Numbered from the stretch's first letter, positions 32,775 through 43,983 are shown. The stretch: 64,000 nucleotides of DNA from Micropterix aruncella (GCA_944548615.1 OX155952.1:26664412-26728411), one strand, 5' to 3'. Notes: generated by a model from the letters alone, not told the origin. Translations and numbers: made by a program.

Positions 32775-33262
32775 GTGTTAACAATCACCGGGAATAAATA
32801 GATTTACACTACATGATGATATCTTGCTGTTAATAACTTACCATACCAAGGATCCAAACTACAAACAAACAATTTAACTGCCTACTTAAAGTTTAAATAT
32901 TTTATCGATTTTACTGCTCAATATGTTATTTATTACATAAAAACGATTAATCGGATAATAATACCTAGCAAAAATTATCAATGATAAATTCATTAGGCCT
33001 ACGTTTGTGAAAGTGTACTAACTTATTCTTGACCCTGTTTTACCCACTGGTAATATTTACGCACTATTTCGATAGGTGCAAAAATTAGTCCTGATTCACG
33101 ATAATTCACGGTGTTTTATGTATGAAACATCTGTATACTCTATATATATATATATATTAGGAATTACGAACGGATTACACTTGATGTCAGTCGTCTGATT
33201 CCTGGTGATTGAGACACAACGTTTTACGAGTGAAATATCTGTATACCTATTAAGAACCACGG
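32775..33262 (+). repeat. Dispersed repeat REP-C, copy A (intact)
   Basis: 488 bp from gtgttaacaatcaccgggaa to acctattaagaaccacgg, matching 33575-33735 plus 35385-35709 in order. It contains a short TA microsatellite (about 33139-33160). Its right end abuts a partial REP-D copy. Class unknown. Confidence 0.85.
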
Positions 33263-33269
33263 AGGACAA

Positions 33270-33396
33270 AAAGATTCTAACAATACGACACACTTCTAAA
33301 TCGGTTCAAGCGTTTAGAAGTTATGGTGGAAGAATAAAAACGGAAAACATACAAGCATGAATCCTGAACACGTACCACTCCTTTCGGCAGTCGTGT
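33270..33396 (-). mobile_element. REP-D element, copy 2 (partial)
   Basis: Reverse-orientation match to the left part of REP-D, from gattctaacaatacgacaca to the terminal ggcagtcgtgt (33386-33396). The other half is missing where it meets REP-C. Confidence 0.8.
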
Positions 33397-33574
33397 AAAA
33401 ATGAATAAGAAATGATAAGAGGGCGTGGTGTCAATATTCCAACAACACAACATTCTTACAGCATTCTACAATATTCTTGTTTGGTTTACGCGGTACCTAC
33501 CGCATTAGCAATTTCCAGAAGTGCTTATTAATTGCATCTGCCAGACATTTTACGATTCGTATTGTAACCCTTTT
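33397..33574. other. Short spacer between repeats
   Basis: No match to other parts of the window was seen. Confidence 0.5.
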
Positions 33575-33735
33575 GTGTTAACAACCACGGGCAATAAATA
33601 GATGTATATTACATGTTGATAATATTTTTATGTTAATAACTAGCTATACCAAGGATCTAAACTCTATAAACAAAGATTTCAACTACTACCTAAAGTGTAA
33701 ATCTTTTATCGAGTTTAATGCGCAATAAATAAATA
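33575..33735 (+). repeat. REP-C, copy B, left part
   Basis: Matches the first 160 bp of copy A (gtgttaacaaccacgggcaa). It stops at gcgcaataaataa, where LINE sequence begins. The remainder continues at 35385. Confidence 0.85.
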
Positions 33736-35384
33736 CAAACGGAGCTGCCATGGAATCCACCAACCGGAGTCGGGCCCATCATAATACTATTTTTTTACAC
33801 TTCTGGGGGGTGAGCAGTGGATTCCGGACTTACGAACCGGCTGTGGTAGGTTTAGGACAGCTGTCTTGCTACATGTGAGCGTTCACCTTGCCACCCATTC
33901 ACTCCCCCTTCGAAGCCATAGAATTTGAGATGCGCAAATCGCAGTTTTAGATATTTTTTCTAAGAAAGAGTTGATTATTTTTCTGGAAAGGCCAAGATCT
34001 TTAAAGAGGTGAAATAGAGATTTAGCTGGCAGGCCACGAGCGCCAACTTCCACCGCGTGAAGGTGAACAGTGAAGCCGTTCCGGGTTACGGCATTTGCGA
34101 GATCATGGTATTTATTTAATTTGTACTCGTGGTCTTTTGGGATATTTGATTCCCATGGAACAGTTAATTCTACGATAAGAGCCACCTTCCGAGATAGAGA
34201 GTAAAGAGTTATATCTGGACGGAGGGCTGTGCATCCGAGACTTTCAGGGAATTTATACTGCTTAGAGACCGAATCAACCTCCAGAATCCAATCTGTAGCT
34301 TTCTCGATTATTGAGAAAGGTTTTGTAGTTAAATGTTTTTTGCCTTTAGAGCCATCCCGCACAAACTGTATTGGGGGTTTGGAGGATACTGTCAAACCCT
34401 TGTTGGCACGAGCCACTGAGAGACTAATTACCTCGCGAATAACAGCGAGAACTTTGTCATGGCGGTAAGTGTACCGTCCTTGATCTAAGGCCACCTTGCA
34501 GCCAGCTAGAATGTGTCTAGCTGTGCAAGGGGTATTGCTACAGAGGGGACAAGAACTATCCTCGGCAAAGCTCCAACGAGCGAGGTTACTGGGGTCTGGA
34601 AGTGTATGCTGAAAGGCATTCAAATAAAATTTCAGCATCTCTGGCGTCCAGTCATAGAGCATTACCTTCCAGTGCATTGGAGGCGGAATGCAAAAGTCCC
34701 CAATTGTTGTCCAATCATTCTGGCATTGAAGGCCAATAGCATGAGCCATACTCTTGCTGTCGTAATCTCCCCGCAAAAGAGACTTCTTCAAGTCCACGTC
34801 GCTCGTGGTTGTACTGCCATACCCCAGACCAGTGCCATTCTGGCTGATTCCAGTAAGGAACTTTTTGTGGAAGTCTACGCGGGCTTGTAGATCATTTGAA
34901 TCACTACGGCCACTTATTACGTGCTTCGATATTGCCGGATCTTTGGAATTGCAGAGAATCGAATTTTTGGTTATTCTGGAGTTGGCGTAGAGCAGAGAGG
35001 GCAGTTTAAGCGCTAGCCCAAAATTTTGTTTGGACCTGAAGAGAGTCGAGGGGTCAGCTGGTTTGGCTAAGGACAGCCAGGATTTTAAACTAGCTGTCAC
35101 CAGCGCATCTAGACGGGACAGTTGGGTTTTGGTAAAATCGTAAATAAGAAAGGGCCATGACAAATGTGACGTTAGATAATTGTCATAGATCCAGGCCTTA
35201 CGAGGGCCAGAAATTAGCAAGGCATCTATTTTCGCCAGGCAACTTTTGAAATGCTCTATAACATGATCGCCCGAGACGTCTTTTCCCTGATGGGTGATTT
35301 TTCTGCCGAGGAATTTGAAATGATTGTTTGGGTCTATAAGGGAGATATTAGAGCCCTTATAGCCCTTATAGACCTTATAGAGCC
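33736..35384 (-). mobile_element. 5'-truncated LINE with restriction-like endonuclease (R2-type superclade)
   Basis: The insertion splits REP-C copy B: copy A runs without a break across the point where B is interrupted. The element has a 3' UTR of roughly 147 bp (33736-33882) without a poly(A) tail, an open frame, and a 5' junction at three 9-bp units (gcccttata, gcccttata, gaccttata; 35353-35379). No 28S rDNA flank is present, so this is not a canonical R2 in its rDNA site. Confidence 0.88.
33883..35382 (-). CDS. LINE polyprotein C-terminus: RT end, CCHC knuckle, restriction-like endonuclease
   Basis: Open for about 499 codons without an internal stop. There is no true start, because the frame enters from the truncated 5' end; the first candidate start at 35220 is only a TTG. 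Residue numbers here count from that TTG. Upstream, FKFLGRKITHQGKDV resembles the last reverse-transcriptase motif. A gag-like knuckle CPLCSNTPCTARHILAGC uses C224, C227, H236 and C241. The endonuclease follows: RPD at 334-336, E351 in VELTVPWE, and KLNKYHDL at 367-374, the PD-(D/E)xK-type arrangement of R2, R4 and NeSL-like elements. VEVGARGL at 390-397 is also typical of that group. The enzyme nicks target DNA to prime reverse transcription. This copy cannot be autonomous because most of the RT domain is missing. The clean frame suggests a young insertion. Confidence 0.9.
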   Translation of the reverse strand, partial: LYKVYKGYKGSNISLIDPNNHFKFLGRKITHQGKDVSGDHVIEHFKSCLAKIDALLISGPRKAWIYDNYLTSHLSWPFLIYDFTKTQLSRLDALVTASLKSWLSLAKPADPSTLFRSKQNFGLALKLPSLLYANSRITKNSILCNSKDPAISKHVISGRSDSNDLQARVDFHKKFLTGISQNGTGLGYGSTTTSDVDLKKSLLRGDYDSKSMAHAIGLQCQNDWTTIGDFCIPPPMHWKVMLYDWTPEMLKFYLNAFQHTLPDPSNLARWSFAEDSSCPLCSNTPCTARHILAGCKVALDQGRYTYRHDKVLAVIREVISLSVARANKGLTVSSKPPIQFVRDGSKGKKHLTTKPFSIIEKATDWILEVDSVSKQYKFPESLGCTALRPDITLYSLSRKVALIVELTVPWESNIPKDHEYKLNKYHDLANAVTRNGFTVHLHAVEVGARGLPAKSLFHLFKDLGLSRKIINSFLEKISKTAICASQILWLRRGSEWVAR

Positions 35385-35709
35385 TTTATTAGATAAAAAC
35401 GATTAAAAGAATAATAATACCTAATAAAAATCATCAATGATAAGTTCATTAGGCCTATGTTTGTGGAAGTATACTAACTTATTCTTGACCCTGTTTGACC
35501 CACTTTTTCTATTTACGTACTATTTTGATAGTTTAAAAGAATACAGTCCTGATTCACGACGATTCACGGTGTGTTATGCATGAAACATCGGTATACCCTA
35601 TCTATTAGGAACTACGGACGGATTACACTCGATGTCGGTCGTCTGATTCATGGAGATTGAGATACGACGTTTTACGAGTGAAATATCTGTATACCTATTA
35701 AGAACCACA
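35385..35709 (+). repeat. REP-C, copy B, right part
   Basis: Continues copy B from tttattagataaaaacgatt to ctattaagaaccacag, matching 32933-33262. Around 35575-35640 and 35680-35750 the word gaaaYatcKgtatacc recurs with similar following sequence about 108 bp later, so the right part contains a diverged internal tandem repeat. Confidence 0.85.
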
Positions 35710-36384
35710 GATTATATTCGATGTGCGACCATTCGTCATCTGAAATCACTAAGCGAAGATACAGTATGTAAAACTTGACATAAGCTAATGCATGCAATAG
35801 GGAGTAATCACATGTGATTACTTCCAAGCTACGAAAATTTGTGTATTCATCAGCATAACATTAATTTACTAAGGTTGTAGTTTGGCATAGCAACACGCTT
35901 AGCCAATATGTATACGACAACACTAGCCGAGCTAAATCTTTGTCGGTTCGAGCAGCGTGCAATTGATAATTTGTGGTAGCCATTGTCCAACGCATTATTG
36001 AAGTTGACAATATGGTCAACCATGCGAAGTAGTCAATGGTACATATGTTTACGAATTGTTGTTCGTCATTATAAACTGGCAAAGGCCGCGCCTTTGCCAT
36101 CAGGAATAAAAGCCGTGGAAAATTGGGAAAAGCTACACAAGAATAGAAGGCCTATCTACTTTTTTTATCTACTGTAACGAAAGAATTTTCTCTGGCTAAT
36201 TTGCTTTCCAAATCATTAGCGGAGCGCAAGTCGAGTCATATAAATTCTACATATAAGATGCAGATAATTAAAGTATTGTTGTTTATAATAGGCTGCTTGT
36301 TACGTCCCCTAATTGTCATTAACATACAGATTAGCGTATCATGCGCGAGCAATAGGTAGATTTTCTATAATATAGTAGCATTAC
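35710..36384. other. Spacer
   Basis: Short open frames occur on both strands at 35861-36177 without recognisable content. Confidence 0.45.
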
Positions 36385-36882
36385 AAAACATCCAATTTTA
36401 ATAAACTTGCGCTATATTTTCAGCATGTACACATTGGTAGTAAAAGCTGTTGGAAAAAAATGAGGTGATCGATGTTCGTTTTCCTGAAAGTTCACTCAGT
36501 TGAACTTTTGGGGTTTCTAACAAAGTGCATGCATGACTTCTTCCTACGAACTCCTATTCTATTTTACGTCTTTTTCTACAGCTTTTAATAACTACAACAT
36601 GGATCCAGTTTTCTGCCAAATGATGCCATAGCATTTTGATTCTGCCTACATTGTACTCTTCCCCTCAAATGTTGTCCTGATACTTCGGATTGCGCAGGAC
36701 GCTCTTGATAAATAGGTTTGTAAAAAAGTGCGCTATATTTTAAGCATGTACATCATTAGTGAAAGTTGTGGGAGAAAGCTTAAGGTTTTCGATTTCCTGA
36801 AAGTTCACTCGGTTGAAATTTGGGGTTTCTCAAAAAGTGCATGCATGCCTTCTTCCTACGAACTCCTTGCGAAATTTCATGC
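36385..36882 (+). repeat. Pair of diverged direct repeats (about 170 bp each)
   Basis: 36400-36556 and 36728-36877 share gcgctatattttMagcatgt, cctgaaagttcactc, ttggggtttct, and agtgcatgcatg then cttcttcctacgaactcct. They are in the same orientation and about 325 bp apart. The interval holds cttcccctcaaatgttgtcc. Probably an old tandem duplication; no coding frame. Confidence 0.85.
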
Positions 36883-37802
36883 ATTTTAACGCTATTCAAA
36901 AAGAAATAATTTATGGATATGTTCGCAAAATATAAAAATATACATTTTATGCCAAAATATTGGCGTTTGATGCCAATGTTTTATTTATTTTCGGAAATTG
37001 TTTCTATTTCTTAGGAAACTATTTTTAAGGAATTATTAGTTTCACATTTCTTAGTTTCCACTTGTATTACGTTCTTTGGTTGAAGCCACGCTTCCATTTC
37101 TCGGATCAAAATCAAGAAAACAAATGGATTATATGCGCATTTTACCTCGATTCTCGTTATGTATTAATGTATAGAATGACCTGTCTAGGATTTTTCTTGC
37201 AAATGTTCGATGCAAAGTCAGCAAATGATTTAAGTGCGAGACTTTGCCTTACTGGTGTTAGATTTGCATGCCGACAAAACAGTCATGCTCTTTTGTTCGC
37301 CTCGGCAAACGGGAAGCAGTCAATTCATTGCGAAAAGAGAGAACGTGCCGATTGCTAAGCATATAAAATGAAACGAAACGCTGTACAAATATAATCGTCA
37401 AATTTCAGTACTTATCGGTCAAATTAAAAACTTCAAAATGCTTATTTAATACTGTATTTGCGAGTATTTTTGTTTTTTTTCTATATCTCACACCAGATTT
37501 ATCCGCTTTAGGTAATTATCTTTTTTATATTACATGTAGAGAGTGGTTCAATAAAAGCTTTGGTGCCATTTTTGCATTTTTTTCTGTAAAATTGACAATC
37601 CTAAACGACAGTTTCGTAACATTAACGTAACCATTCCCGAGTCAATAGAGCACTCTTGAGAGCACTATACATTTCACAGGAAGAATCTCTTTGTCATTGT
37701 CAAAACCTAATGAAACATTGTTGTTAAAAGACATATGTAGGTATACAATTTTATTAGGAGAACGAAAGAACGCTGTTTGGCTCTTAGATCATTCTTATTT
37801 TT
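36883..37802. other. Spacer
   Basis: The 98-codon plus frame at 37062-37358 is moderately mixed in composition (FDAKSANDLSARLCLTGVRF) but has no known domain and begins in T-rich DNA. Not called a gene. Confidence 0.4.
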
Positions 37803-38080
37803 ACACGACTGCCCAACTAAAAAGGTGTGAATTTTGTTCTGGTTTCATCTATTTATGTTTTCCGTTTCTTTATTCCATCATAACTTCTAAACGCTTGAAC
37901 CGATTTACAAAGTGTGTGAGATTGTTAGAATCGCTATGTCATTTTGAGTCATAAGGTATATTAATTGTCCAAATATCAAGTCAATTGTCTAAATGTCCAA
38001 ATGACCAAATGCCAATAAATTAACATAAATATATGAAGATTATAAATACAATAGTTCACTTTATGCTACGGCAGTCGTGT
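37803..38080 (+). mobile_element. REP-D element, copy 3 (complete, 278 bp)
   Basis: Perfect 11-bp inverted termini acacgactgcc (37803-37813) and ggcagtcgtgt (38070-38080). The interior shares gttttccgtttctttattcc and cataacttctaaacgcttga with the other copies. The flanks are t-rich (tttttacacg and cgtgttttttatt), so a target duplication cannot be read. Confidence 0.85.
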
Positions 38081-38346
38081 TTTTTATTCCTTTTAATATA
38101 TTTACTTGTTTTAATAGTTTTTTATAATACATATCTGTACCGGTAAAACAAATGTAACTATGAAGTAAATTTTCACTTAAATATTTAGTACCTATAAACG
38201 CAAGCATTTGTCCCACCACTTCAATAATAAATCATGACTTTTAATTTTAAAAATAAGTCATCCTTTATTACTTGAATAGTAGTACGTTATAATTCGCATT
38301 TAGTAGGAAAAGATTTAGCGTTTATTAGGCAACGTCATTATCAAGG

Positions 38347-38625
38347 ATGAATAACCTTGGGGGACGTCGGCGATATCGCAAACTTAGCGATTGTTTGAAT
38401 TGCGAAACTGACCTACCCGACTGTGACGCGGCGGCCGACGCAAAACGCGATGCCGCGACGCGCGGTAAGCGTCGACGTCATGCGTCGCGTCGCGCGCCCG
38501 CCGAGACGCCAACTTTGCCGACGCGCGACGACCGCCCATGGGCGTCGCGGCGCCCGCCTACACCGCTAGTACTTTCCCTCTCTGTCGATTTATTTCTGTA
38601 CATATTTCTAACGCAGCGACATTGA
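38347..38625 (+). promoter_or_regulatory. GC-rich, CpG-dense island with a 92-codon frame
   Basis: The sequence switches to cg-dense DNA (gcgcggtaagcgtcgacgtc, gacgcgcgacgaccgccc). The plus frame starts MNNLGGRRRYRKLSDCLNCE and becomes Arg/Ala/Pro-rich, ending in a hydrophobic tail from T-rich DNA. The first 30 residues look more protein-like than those of the other islands, but no family is recognised. A host first exon is possible but unproven. Confidence 0.35.
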
Positions 38626-38910
38626 TAGAAACTATTTTTAAAGTAGTCGCACAGTCAATAACACAATCTAACATACCGCAACGGCGGCAAATAAATGACA
38701 TTCAGGGCAAAAAAAAACTTTTGTTTGGTATCCTCCCCGCTGCGAAAGTTGGTGATCATTTTAGCTATTTGAATTTTGCAGACTAATCGGAGCAAGGATT
38801 ATGTTACTTTTTCTATACCGCTCATGTAAATTTGCTAGCAGGACGTGTCAATAGTCCTTGCGACTTTACAACCTTAGATTTTCCTTTAAAAAAAGATACA
38901 GCAGTTATAA
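38626..38910. other. Spacer
   Basis: Nothing recognised. Confidence 0.45.
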
Positions 38911-39197
38911 ATGTTTGTTTGTTTGTTTTTTTATACTCTTTATTGTGAATGTCACAATGGGCGGGTTTATTGTCATATGACAATCTCTTACAACCAACCC
39001 TACTATGACGTGTTATATGTATGTGTGCGTGTAACATGCGTGTACGTGTGTGTCTTGTTATTGCATTCGATCGACAGAATTGAAAATGCAATTCCGTTAA
39101 TTTGATCCCAACGGAAAATGGTGACCCAGCCGGGAATCGAACCCGGGACCTTACAATGTAAGATCAGGCGACCTAGCCACTATGCCAAATGTCGTTT
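38911..39197 (-). mobile_element. tRNA-derived SINE
   Basis: On the minus strand the head (39197-39120) holds a polymerase III box A (tggcatagtgg, 39177-39187) and a perfect box B (ggttcgattcc, 39133-39143), within cccgggttcgattcccgg and followed by ctgggtcacc. A body with gtgtgtacgcatg-like repeats follows. The 3' tail is made of caaa units (aaacaaacaaacat on the minus strand). The 5' acceptor side of the tRNA no longer pairs properly, so it is not a functional tRNA. A headless copy lies at 23188-23359. Confidence 0.88.
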
Positions 39198-40958
39198 GTC
39201 ATTAACCACGTTTCCAAAATGCTCACGTTTGAGGTACGTTATAATGTTCATTAGTGCTGGTTGTTGTCAGCCTTGCGAACATGATATGATTAAACTATGA
39301 TATTTTTTCATTGCTATATTCCAAAAAACAAACTATAATTTGCACCTTTGTAAGTATTGCTGCACTACAAATACACTCTTTTACATTGTTTATAAATTGA
39401 TATTTAAAAATGTAATTAAATTTAAACACTATTGATTTTAGATCGTAGAAACATCGAAAAGTTCAGTAAAATATCAGGAAAGTCAGTTTCGATTTTCTAT
39501 TTTACTACTAAGCACTTTTAACCAATTCTTCATTTGCATTGTTAGTCCGTTTTTATTTTTGATTTTTAATGGAATCTGGTTGGGAGTAAGGGATCAGATA
39601 TAATTTGGAGTAAGTATGCAGTTTAAAAAGAAATACAAAAGTGCACGCAGGATCCGGCGTTATGCAACATTGTGGAAGAGTCTACAAACACTTTACCAAC
39701 GCTGTGTTCACGAGTCTTCACATTTTCCGCAAATTCGGTTAATTACGTAATCTTGGGGGAAGGGGGGGGGGGGGGGTCAGGCCGCTGATTACGTCTGTTG
39801 ACATAAGGGAGGAGGGGGTCGAAAAATCCTAAAAACGTGATTACGTAATATATGGATGGCCCCTTTATTACAAAATATTTATTTTATTGATTGAATATTT
39901 TTTTACAAGTATCGAAACATACCTATAATTGGACCGCGTTAAGCAAAAAACACCCAAACCACAAAACAGCAAACTGAGATTCTTTATTTTGATTTCAAAA
40001 CTAAGCAAAATGTTTGTTGGAACTTTTGATTTAATTCAATTTTTTTTCAATTTCAATTTATTTCCAAAAAAATCTTAACAGATTGTAGAAACTTAATATT
40101 TAGGTACATTTAAATTACAGTATATTAGTTCGTTTTTACAATATTTAAATTTATCACCACGTACATACAGTTACTTCTTTATTGCTTTTAGGGTAATATA
40201 TAGGCTTCCATTTAATGATAGGTTATTGATGTATAATAAATTTAATAAGTAATATTTATTCCAGAATAGAAAAAAACCGGCTTATTCGGCTTGGATGCTT
40301 TCTACTGAATTAAGGCAGGTAATAGCTACACTAAAATACACGGTATTAGTACACACAAAGAATTGCAACCAATCAAATCCAAAGCCACTTAAATGTTTTC
40401 AGTTCAACTAAAAACAGTAAATAAAAATGTGGGTTAGCAAAGAATAAAAATTAAATAGGCCGCATTGTGCTACATATTTTCTCCTGGCCGTAAAATGGAA
40501 AAAAATTTACCCAAAAATGGAAAAAACCCGATTTTTCGTTTTTGTGGGTCGGATGTTTTCGACCTAACGCGCTCCAAAAGTCTCGGCGCAAATGAAGATT
40601 GATTAGTAATGTAACTTGTAATATTTTATTTTATCATAGTTTGCACAATCTGAACCATATTTTCTGAGCATTGTAGATTACGTGAACAATCAATGATTTA
40701 TCTCACTTTCTTGAAACTCGACTTTCTTCTCTACACGATGCATGGTGGGACACAAGTTCTTGTACTAGAGAAAGTGGATTTTTAAAAAAGTAGTTCAGAG
40801 ATTAAAATTTTACTTACTAATAGGAAATTGACTTTCCAAAAATAAAGTCGTCGAAATGTCTATTCTTCGCCCTTTTGATACTCACGTAACGATAATGCAA
40901 GGTTTACAAAAATAGTGACATTCATGGCTCTCGGGATCGCTGCTATAACAGCATTATT
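39198..40958. other. AT-rich spacer with a G-run
   Basis: No gene is supported. A 14-16 nt G-run lies at about 39761-39776. It sits between inverted words taattacgtaatc (39739) and gattacgtaat (39841), with gtaatatatggatggcccct after them. This is possibly a fragment of a repeat widespread in moths, but it is too short to classify. Confidence 0.5.
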
Positions 40959-41246
40959 TTAGTTAATTTGGGGCTGTTGTTGTCGTTTTATTTTTACATC
41001 CTCGATTTTTAAAATATTCTTATTTAAAAAATCGACGTTTGGGGACATGCCTTTTCCAACGAGTATGGTCATGTTTAAGATGGCAAGTGGCTCCACCCCG
41101 TTGCATCTAGGTTCTGTTGTCCCTTCATATTCTTGCAACTTTTCGTGAAAAATTTCGACAACATATCCAACTGAATTCAAATCGGCCTGTTCCTTGTTTC
41201 GCAGTTTCTGATAGATTTTCGATAGAAATAATGTTGTACAATGCAA
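40959..41246 (-). CDS. Protein-like frame of unknown function
   Basis: 95 codons ending in PQIN and a stop. The translation has mixed, plausible composition (KIYQKLRNKEQADLNSVGYV, EIFHEKLQEYEG, LAILNMTILVGKGMSP, IEDVKIKRQQQPQ). The presumed ATG may not be the real start because readable sequence begins near KIYQKL. It could be the last exon of a host gene or a transposon remnant. No domain was recognised and no poly(A) signal is obvious. Confidence 0.3.
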   Translation of the reverse strand: MHCTTLFLSKIYQKLRNKEQADLNSVGYVVEIFHEKLQEYEGTTEPRCNGVEPLAILNMTILVGKGMSPNVDFLNKNILKIEDVKIKRQQQPQIN

Positions 41247-41502
41247 AAAAATATAACCCGCCCTGCTAATTTGGTCGCAGTGATTTTTGGTCGCAATACG
41301 TGATCAAAAATATTTCCCGTGTGTTGGCGTGTTGCGTTGGTCGTGACTCGCCGAAGTATATTTTTTTAACGACAAGCCGTTTCGTCAGTGTTCCATCCAA
41401 AACGGATGGTCGGACGATGCGCTCTTGATGTAGGTCGCGGCGCATCGATGCGCAAAATGCACGCGCTTACACCCACTCACTGCGATTCGCCCACTGTCGG
41501 CT

Positions 41503-41947
41503 GATTAATGGTTCCGAATGGTTCCTTGCAGTTCGGGGCTGATGGTCTATTGGTGTTTTCTCATGCCTGCTCTACACGTTGATCAATGCTTGGTCGCATC
41601 GTTAAGGTGGAAGCGAGTCGGCACCAGTCGTCATGTGTGAAAAATGTATAGGAAAGAGCGAGAGAGACATAGGCCAACGTGTAGAGCCCAACTTATGGTT
41701 CAGGTCCCATTCGGTAGCCACCTCGAAGAGGGAGTTACCTGTAACCTGTAGTCGTAGACAGTTGGGATCGGGCAGAGCTGGGCGGCTTACGCACCGGTCT
41801 GCGTCAGCCAATCTCCAAACTGGGGAGGTACGGTTTCTAAGAAACGGGGGGTAGCTGTCGACCTGGCGTCACCTATCCTTAGAAACGATCCTCTGGCCAC
41901 CCGATCCAGAGTGATTTGACGGGCAAAGCGAGCCACGGATAGCCAAA
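41503..41947 (+). mobile_element. REP-A retroposon, copy 5 (diverged, 3' end missing)
   Basis: Matches REP-A from gattaatggttcc near 41503 through gtagctgtcgacctggcgtc and acccgatccagagtg to gacgggcaaagcgagccacg. It then passes directly into REP-F at about 41948, so its own 3' part is gone. Confidence 0.65.
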
Positions 41948-42062
41948 CGCCGAAACGTCGGGTGCTACAAAACTCAGGCGGTAAATTCGTTTTTAAACCT
42001 TTTTATAATGTCATACAACCGCGATAGTATACGATGATACGGATATTGTAGGAATCTTGCCG
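41948..42062 (+). repeat. Dispersed repeat REP-F, copy 1
   Basis: Shares cgccgaaacgtcgggtgcta, ggcggtaaattcgtttttaa and ataatgtcatacaaccgcga with 59085-59170 and in part with 60970-61020. This is a repeat word set common in lepidopteran intergenic DNA; class unknown to me. Confidence 0.75.
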
Positions 42063-43983
42063 TTTCACTTTTAAATAGTTTCACTGGATAACATGTATTT
42101 ATTGAAAAAAAAACTCCTTTTTAATTACTATAATACCTTCTACTTTGCATTATTTTAGTAGGCTTGGTTTTTTCTTGATTTGAGAAACTAGCTGATTCCA
42201 TCATAGAAAATTCTTCTATTTCTGTATGTTAATGTAGTGGACTTACACTGAGTCGCCATAGCCGAAATCCATTGGTATGTGCCGAGATTCATTTGAATTC
42301 AATTAGTTTCAAAGAATACGTAATACAATAATAATGTAAGATAGTAAGTTATTCATGCCATATTTATGTTGAATTATATGGCAATAATATCAGAACATAG
42401 TTATATACTTATAATTAAAACTATTACAATCATGATTAGGTAGGTACCTCGCTACTTTGTTCTACTTACTAAGAAGTCCCTGACTACATAGGGAAAATTG
42501 TTTTATTTGCTGATCTGCATACATATTTCATCTTAGGACTAAAATATTGTAGGTATCAGGGACAAAAAACATCAATTGAAGAGCGTGATTCTACTGATTC
42601 TATAAGCCTTGCTCTGCGAGCATAGTAAAAGACAGGCAAATATATAAGAAGGCAGACATAATCCTATCAAAAATAAAGAAAGGAAAGCCATTATTAATTT
42701 AAAGTTTTTAAAAATAACGATCCGCATATTGTTACGCAATTTATTAGGTCTTCCCTCGATGCACATTCTGGTTCACATAATCTTTTGTTTATAATAATAA
42801 CATACCGCTATCAGCCTATTTAACTTCGACCTATTTATTTGAAACGGTTACGATTAGGTGATGAAATTGTTGACATAAAACAGAATTGATGTGTTTTGCG
42901 AGTACATTTTCACATTTATTGTATCAGATTATTAAAAATATATTCAAATGACCTGACCTACATTTAATAGACTTATTTTTTCTTTTTTATTTTTGTGTAG
43001 GTACACATTTTATTTCAAAACTTTTTAGGAAAGAATAGTATTTTCTATTGTTAGACTCATTTTTTTTGGCATATAACTCTTGGTATATATATAGTTTTAC
43101 ACCCAAATCCTAAAGCGGTGTAAAGGACAACGGAGTCAACGTCAACAGTACAAGATACGCTGACCATACTCTAGTAAAATTCAATAATGTAGCAGAACTT
43201 CATAGAAATTAACAGGGTTTAGATTTAAAAAAAATACTACTTTAAAATATTGCTATTCATGGTTTACTTTTCTTTAGACTCTATCTGTTTCATGCAATAA
43301 TTAATAAATATATTTTTATTTGGTTCGAATTATTCAATTTTAATGTAGCTCAGATAAAAATATATAATGTTGATTATCTCTCTTAAATAAAGGCACTCTA
43401 ATTTCCGATGGATGACATGACGACCAAATCTTTATCTGATTCAATTTTATCAGTCGTCGAGGACGCCCTCTTCTTTGGCCAAAATTGTCGCTTTTCACTA
43501 TCCTTATCTATGTATTGTTTGCATTACGACCCTCGACTACGTTTCAAAGAGTGTCCTTATTCGTACGTATCCTAATCAATTTTTGTTACCTCGAGATTGT
43601 TTGTGGCTCAATTATTGTAGATACTGATACATAGTCAAAGGAGTGACACCAATTGACGATATTACTAAAAATAGGAATTATTAGGAGAAAAAATTATTAC
43701 CTGCACCTTATGCAGGAAAAATAAATCGTTGGCCAGGAAATTGATTCGATGCTACTTTTGGGGCTGGATTATTTTTAACAGTGGTACAGAATAACATTGG
43801 AAGAATTAAAAGAAGAAGAATAACATAGAAGAAGAAATTGGAAGGTAATGGGCAAGGCACTTTAGAAGAAGAATAAGAACACAGCATAACCATTTTCTCT
43901 AAAGTAAGTACGTACACCAACATTTCAATTACATGCATAGGTAATTTGCTTTTTTAGCCTGTTACCCATGTCTTGTGGTTAGG
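42063..43983. other. Long AT-rich spacer
   Basis: No supported gene. A moderately GC-rich, repeat-free piece at 43400-43560 could be conserved regulatory DNA, but nothing proves it. Confidence 0.45.

Noticed and set aside
33883..35382. Canonical R2 inserted in 28S rDNA
   Set aside because: No rDNA sequence flanks the element; it is inside repeat REP-C.
39120..39197. tRNA gene
   Set aside because: Box A and box B are good, but the acceptor stem does not pair and a SINE body follows.
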